The translations under genes and the position numbers were made by a program. Below are positions 6,125 through 6,383 of a stretch of 6,383 bases of DNA, in pieces; within the stretch, counting starts at the first letter, position 1, and the number at the start of each line of letters is the position of its first letter. Origin of the DNA: Actinomycetes bacterium (GTDB lineage: Bacteria > Actinomycetota > Actinomycetes > S36-B12 > GCA-2699445); the NCBI GenBank assembly GCA_022600255.1, contig JAHZKU010000197.1:1-6383 (forward strand), given 5' to 3'. Under the pieces are notes generated by a model that did no database searches, was not told the DNA's origin, and saw only the letters and a program-made list of their open reading frames with translations.

Positions 6125-6383
6125 GTCGCGCGTTTCGATGAGCTACGGTCTGCAATCTCTTGCAGCGCCCACGAGTTCCCGTCTGGGTCGACGAAGTACG
6201 CATACTTGATGCCGCCTCCGACATCCGAGATATTTGAGGTGGATACCCCCCGGTCTTGCAGGGAATTGCGAGTTGCGCTGATGTCCTCCACCACCAGATG
6301 CAGGCCTGTGACCGGGCCAGCATCGGCCAGAGCCCCCAAGCCGGTCCCAATGACGATTGAGCAGGCCGAACCAGGTGGTGTGA
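6121..6383 (-). CDS. VOC / glyoxalase-fold protein, C-terminal part (gene runs off the window)
   Basis: The minus-strand frame is open from the window edge to a TAG at 6123-6121, giving 86 visible residues. The start lies beyond 6383; the TTG at 6339 is internal and not the start. The piece shows one beta-alpha-beta-beta-beta VOC half: TPPGSACSIVIGTG, then GLHLVVEDISATRNSLQDRGV, then KYAYFVDPDGNSWALQEI. The DPDGN turn and the WxLQE strand are typical. His28 and Glu75 of the visible part fall where VOC proteins often place metal ligands. The loop between the last two parts (SNISDVGGGIKY) looks short compared with actinobacterial relatives that carry an insertion there. VOC proteins include dioxygenases, glyoxalases and antibiotic-binding proteins, so substrate and reaction cannot be given. 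Confidence 0.88.
   Translation of the reverse strand, partial: TPPGSACSIVIGTGLGALADAGPVTGLHLVVEDISATRNSLQDRGVSTSNISDVGGGIKYAYFVDPDGNSWALQEIADRSSSKRAT

Noticed and set aside
6036..6350. A 104-residue minus-strand frame covering the VOC region and the Zincin_2 3' end.
   Set aside because: The neighbouring frame carries clear VOC motifs (DPDGN, WALQEI); this one is out of frame with them and Arg/Pro-rich.

Overview
This window reads as chromosomal core DNA from an actinomycete (Actinomycetota). The base composition is GC-rich, starts include GTG, and the initiator tRNA has the actinobacterial form. The gene order UPF0182 - membrane PDZ/Lon-like protease - divergent Zincin_2/DUF2342 protein is, as I recall it, the order of Rv3193c-Rv3194c-Rv3195 in Mycobacterium tuberculosis. 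The genus cannot be fixed from the sequence alone. I see no insertion sequence, phage gene, CRISPR array or other sign of recent transfer.

Layout, left to right. A minus-strand initiator tRNA gene (22-95) has its own plausible upstream promoter. Further right, also on the minus strand, is a three-gene operon transcribed right to left. It starts with a 78-residue single-pass membrane protein (4543-4307), not in any family I recognise. Next is a membrane-anchored PDZ plus Lon-type serine protease (4310-3237), then a 999-residue UPF0182 seven-helix membrane protein (3227-228), and the operon ends in a hairpin (190-212). The first two genes overlap by the four bases GTGA and the last two are 9 bases apart, so translation of all three is probably coupled.

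A divergent control region of about 195 bp (4544-4738) separates this operon from the plus-strand Zincin_2 protein (4739-6124). It holds an unusual set of repeats: an exact 13-base inverted repeat reaching into the small gene, a third partial copy, a perfect 12-base palindrome and smaller dyads. At the right edge the C-terminal part of a VOC/glyoxalase-fold gene runs leftward. It converges on the Zincin_2 gene so tightly that one CTAG holds the stop codons of both.

Working hypothesis: the operon and its divergent neighbour form a conserved envelope or proteostasis module (a membrane serine protease, a large membrane protein with an outward-facing domain, and a putative cytosolic metalloprotease). 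The divergent repeats are a likely place for their shared control. The least known part is the small membrane protein that leads the operon.
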